Source: Bacteroidota bacterium (GTDB lineage Bacteria > Bacteroidota > Ignavibacteria > Kryptoniales > JAKASW01). Taken from it: a stretch of 7,272 nt of DNA. The stretch covers positions 1-7,272 of the forward strand of contig JAJYJD010000176.1 of NCBI GenBank assembly GCA_021789755.1, written 5' to 3'. The position numbers were made by a program, and so were the translations under genes. Shown here piece after piece: positions 5,655 to 7,272 of this stretch. Every line of letters starts with the position of its first letter. Position 1 is the stretch's first letter. The notes below the pieces were generated by a model. That model did no database searches and was not told where the DNA came from. It was given only the letters and a program-made list of their open reading frames with translations.

Positions 5655-7067
5655 CTACTTTTCGCCGGCCGTAAACTCTACCCAGGGTTCTGAAGGACGG
5701 CTCTTCAGTATGCCTGACATCCAGTGGTACTGCGGGTGTTCGGAAAGAAATTTCTTTGCAGAAAATGCGGTGCCGCATGCCGAACCCCACCTCGCGTAGA
5801 AAGACATCTGCTTCGCCATCCTGGCGTCGACGACCTTGGCATCCAATGTTCCCCAGGGATCAAAAGGCACACCGGAACCGCTAATCCTCCCATCGAGATC
5901 GGAGTGCCCGCATAACGTCCTCGAATCGGGCTGTATTCTGTTCAAGTAGGTATCATAGTGGTCGGCCTCAAATTTTTCCGCAAGTCTCAGATCTATCCTG
6001 CCTGCGTACTCCTTCATCAGCTGGTGCCACCTCACATCCCGGGCGACTGACGAGAGTTTGATATTTGTTTCCTGTTCCGTCGTCTCGAAGCGAAGTATCT
6101 TCGGGTCTTTGACGAGGTTTGAGCCGACAAAATATCCGTTCTTCTTCTTTTCGAACCCGAAATACTTCAATCCGAGCTCGAGCCTCGCGATTTCATTCGT
6201 CTTGATGTCGCCGATCAGCCAGGCGTTTGCGTAGCCTCCGTTGTTTCCCTCTTCCATCATCTTGCACCATTCGTCGATCGAATTCGCGTACTGAGTTGCA
6301 TGTCTCATCCGGGAAAACTCAGGAACTCCGTTGGGATCGAATCCGGAAAATGATCCTATTGTCGTTTCGGAACCGATAAGCCCCGCATCGGTTATGAAGA
6401 AATCCGTGCCGCTGTGTATGAAACCCGGGAAAGTCTGCATCAGGATCCGGTGCCCCTTGGCCGGAGCAATGTCTATGATGACATTACAAAATGGCTCTTC
6501 ATAATCGCCCATCGTGTTGTGTCCCAGAACGATTTTGCCGTCTGCCGTCATGTCGCCGGTGGCAATGAACGAACTGCACGACTCTCTCTCCGGCATGGAA
6601 GGGTTCAGCTTAAGAGAGTCGGCGACTTTCGGCCACCAATAATCCATAAACTCCATATAGCCGTTCAGCCCCACGATCTCGTTTTCTGTCGTCGTATCTC
6701 CCGCCGCATCCATGCCTTCGACGATACCGTCAATCTCGGCAAGATCCTCAGAATCTACTTTCGGGGTAAGGATCTCGCCCGCTTTCTTGACATACCAGGG
6801 CCAAGACATGGCGCTCTCGTATTCCCATTTTCTCCTGAGCATGCGGAGAGATTCTTTTATCTCCGCCGCCATGAGATAACCATGCTGGAAGCCCCTTTCT
6901 TCGGGAGTCCCTTCTATGTGAAGATATATCCAACCCGCTTTCTCGAACTTGTATGCCTTTGTCAGCCAGGAATGCTGCTCCGGCGTGAGTCCAATGCGCG
7001 GCTGAGCCATAACATGGCATGAAAGCAAAAAGAGGAATAGACTGCAAAAAGCTATTTGCGTTCTCAT
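5655..7067 (-). CDS. Exported C45 / phospholipase-B-like Ntn hydrolase
   Basis: This 470-aa exported protein looks like the C45 acyltransferase/hydrolase family and the related phospholipase-B-like proteins. These enzymes cleave themselves to expose an N-terminal Cys that attacks amide or ester bonds. Signal peptide 1-21 ends in VMA before Q22; LLSC (14-17) also resembles a lipobox, so a lipoprotein is possible. The family entry motif GTPEERGFQHG (53-63) is followed by a helical segment. The likely nucleophile is C164 in RESCSSFIATGDMTADGK, preceded by Ser163, as at the cut site of mammalian PLBD2, with GHN (182-184) after it. Further family-like stretches are GNNGGYANAWLIGD (274-287), GSN (315-317) and WGTLDAKVVDA (405-415). 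The start has GGGAGG five nt upstream of ATG 7067. The gene ends at a strong terminator and seems monocistronic in view. The substrate cannot be told; acylated amines, peptides or phospholipids are all possible. Confidence 0.85.
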   Translation of the reverse strand: MRTQIAFCSLFLFLLSCHVMAQPRIGLTPEQHSWLTKAYKFEKAGWIYLHIEGTPEERGFQHGYLMAAEIKESLRMLRRKWEYESAMSWPWYVKKAGEILTPKVDSEDLAEIDGIVEGMDAAGDTTTENEIVGLNGYMEFMDYWWPKVADSLKLNPSMPERESCSSFIATGDMTADGKIVLGHNTMGDYEEPFCNVIIDIAPAKGHRILMQTFPGFIHSGTDFFITDAGLIGSETTIGSFSGFDPNGVPEFSRMRHATQYANSIDEWCKMMEEGNNGGYANAWLIGDIKTNEIARLELGLKYFGFEKKKNGYFVGSNLVKDPKILRFETTEQETNIKLSSVARDVRWHQLMKEYAGRIDLRLAEKFEADHYDTYLNRIQPDSRTLCGHSDLDGRISGSGVPFDPWGTLDAKVVDARMAKQMSFYARWGSACGTAFSAKKFLSEHPQYHWMSGILKSRPSEPWVEFTAGEK

Positions 7068-7120
7068 TATTACCTCCCGGGGTTACTGTCGGACATTCGA
7101 CGTGTGTGCTGCTACGCATG

Positions 7121-7167
7121 CGATCCCCCGATGACCATTGCAGGGGATGCGGTCTTTGTTAGGATCG
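7121..7167 (-). promoter_or_regulatory. Candidate structured leader element with TAACAAA motif (copy 2)
   Basis: On the minus strand CGATCC (7167-7162) pairs with GGATCG (7126-7121). Directly after the first arm comes TAACAAA (7161-7155), then GACC (7154-7151), which pairs with GGTC (7136-7133). ATCCCC (7148-7143) can instead pair with GGGGAT (7128-7123), overlapping the outer 3' arm. A small hairpin GCTTG/CAAGC (7183-7169) sits just upstream. The element ends 53 nt before the C45 start codon. The layout parallels 263-312 with compensating differences in every stem. Support is by eye. Confidence 0.3.
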
Positions 7168-7272
7168 TGCTTGTGATGCAAGCGAATCATGTCAAAGGCT
7201 AAGTAATCGAGACTGAAAAAACAAGCTTCAGCAGGTGAGTCGCATCTCCATGGTGAATTTGAAAAAGTTCCC

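Noticed and set aside
7083..7271. Minus-strand frame open from the window edge for 62 codons to a stop near 7083
   Set aside because: No start is visible in the window, it is rich in Cys and His with no family pattern, and it overlaps the stem-forming element before the C45 gene. More likely leader DNA than the end of another gene.
7250..7272. Possible divergent plus-strand gene start (AGGTGAG, 10 nt, then ATG encoding MVNLKKF)
   Set aside because: The ribosome site and codons are plausible, but only seven codons are visible before the window ends, too little to call a gene.

Overview
The window is about 50% GC. All five protein genes lie on the minus strand, so transcription runs from high to low coordinates. 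The gene types suggest the Bacteroidota/Ignavibacteriota (FCB) sphere: a histidine kinase with a double two-component-regulator propeller plus Y_Y_Y domain, a delta-60 repeat secreted protein, and exported proteins cut before Gln. Four of the five genes have recognisable Shine-Dalgarno sites, and one promoter is sigma70-like. That is unusual for core Bacteroidetes and leans toward Ignavibacteriota or a relative. The phylum call is an inference.

Layout, in order of transcription. 7272-7068 is the leader of a secreted C45/phospholipase-B-like N-terminal-nucleophile hydrolase (7067-5655), which ends at a strong intrinsic terminator (5593-5557). Next comes a secreted class A beta-lactamase-fold serine hydrolase (5413-4466), probably starting at TTG and apparently lacking the deacylating Glu166. 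After a 107-nt gap without a visible terminator comes a two-component pair: a 1014-aa sensor histidine kinase with 14 propeller-blade repeats (4358-1314) and a NarL/LuxR-type response regulator (1238-594). A 389-nt gene-free stretch (593-205) follows. The window ends inside a delta-60 repeat exported protein (204 to beyond position 1).

The most interesting content is regulatory. A perfect 16-bp palindrome (495-510, CTAATCAATTGATTAG) abuts the -35 box of a sigma70-like promoter (489-494 and 466-471, 17-bp spacer) pointing at the delta-60 gene. A near copy (17 of 19 bases identical, 1290-1308) lies in the kinase/regulator gap, again abutting a -35-like box, with a promoter pointing at the response regulator gene. 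The 7-2-7 geometry is the size NarL-type regulators bind. This suggests a small regulon: the regulator controls itself and the adjacent secreted protein. Separately, the leaders of the delta-60 gene and the C45 gene carry similar TAACAAA-containing elements. Each can form an outer 6-bp stem and an inner 4-5-bp stem of different sequence, at nearly the same distance from the start codon. These may be a structured RNA family, but there are only two examples and no alignment was run.
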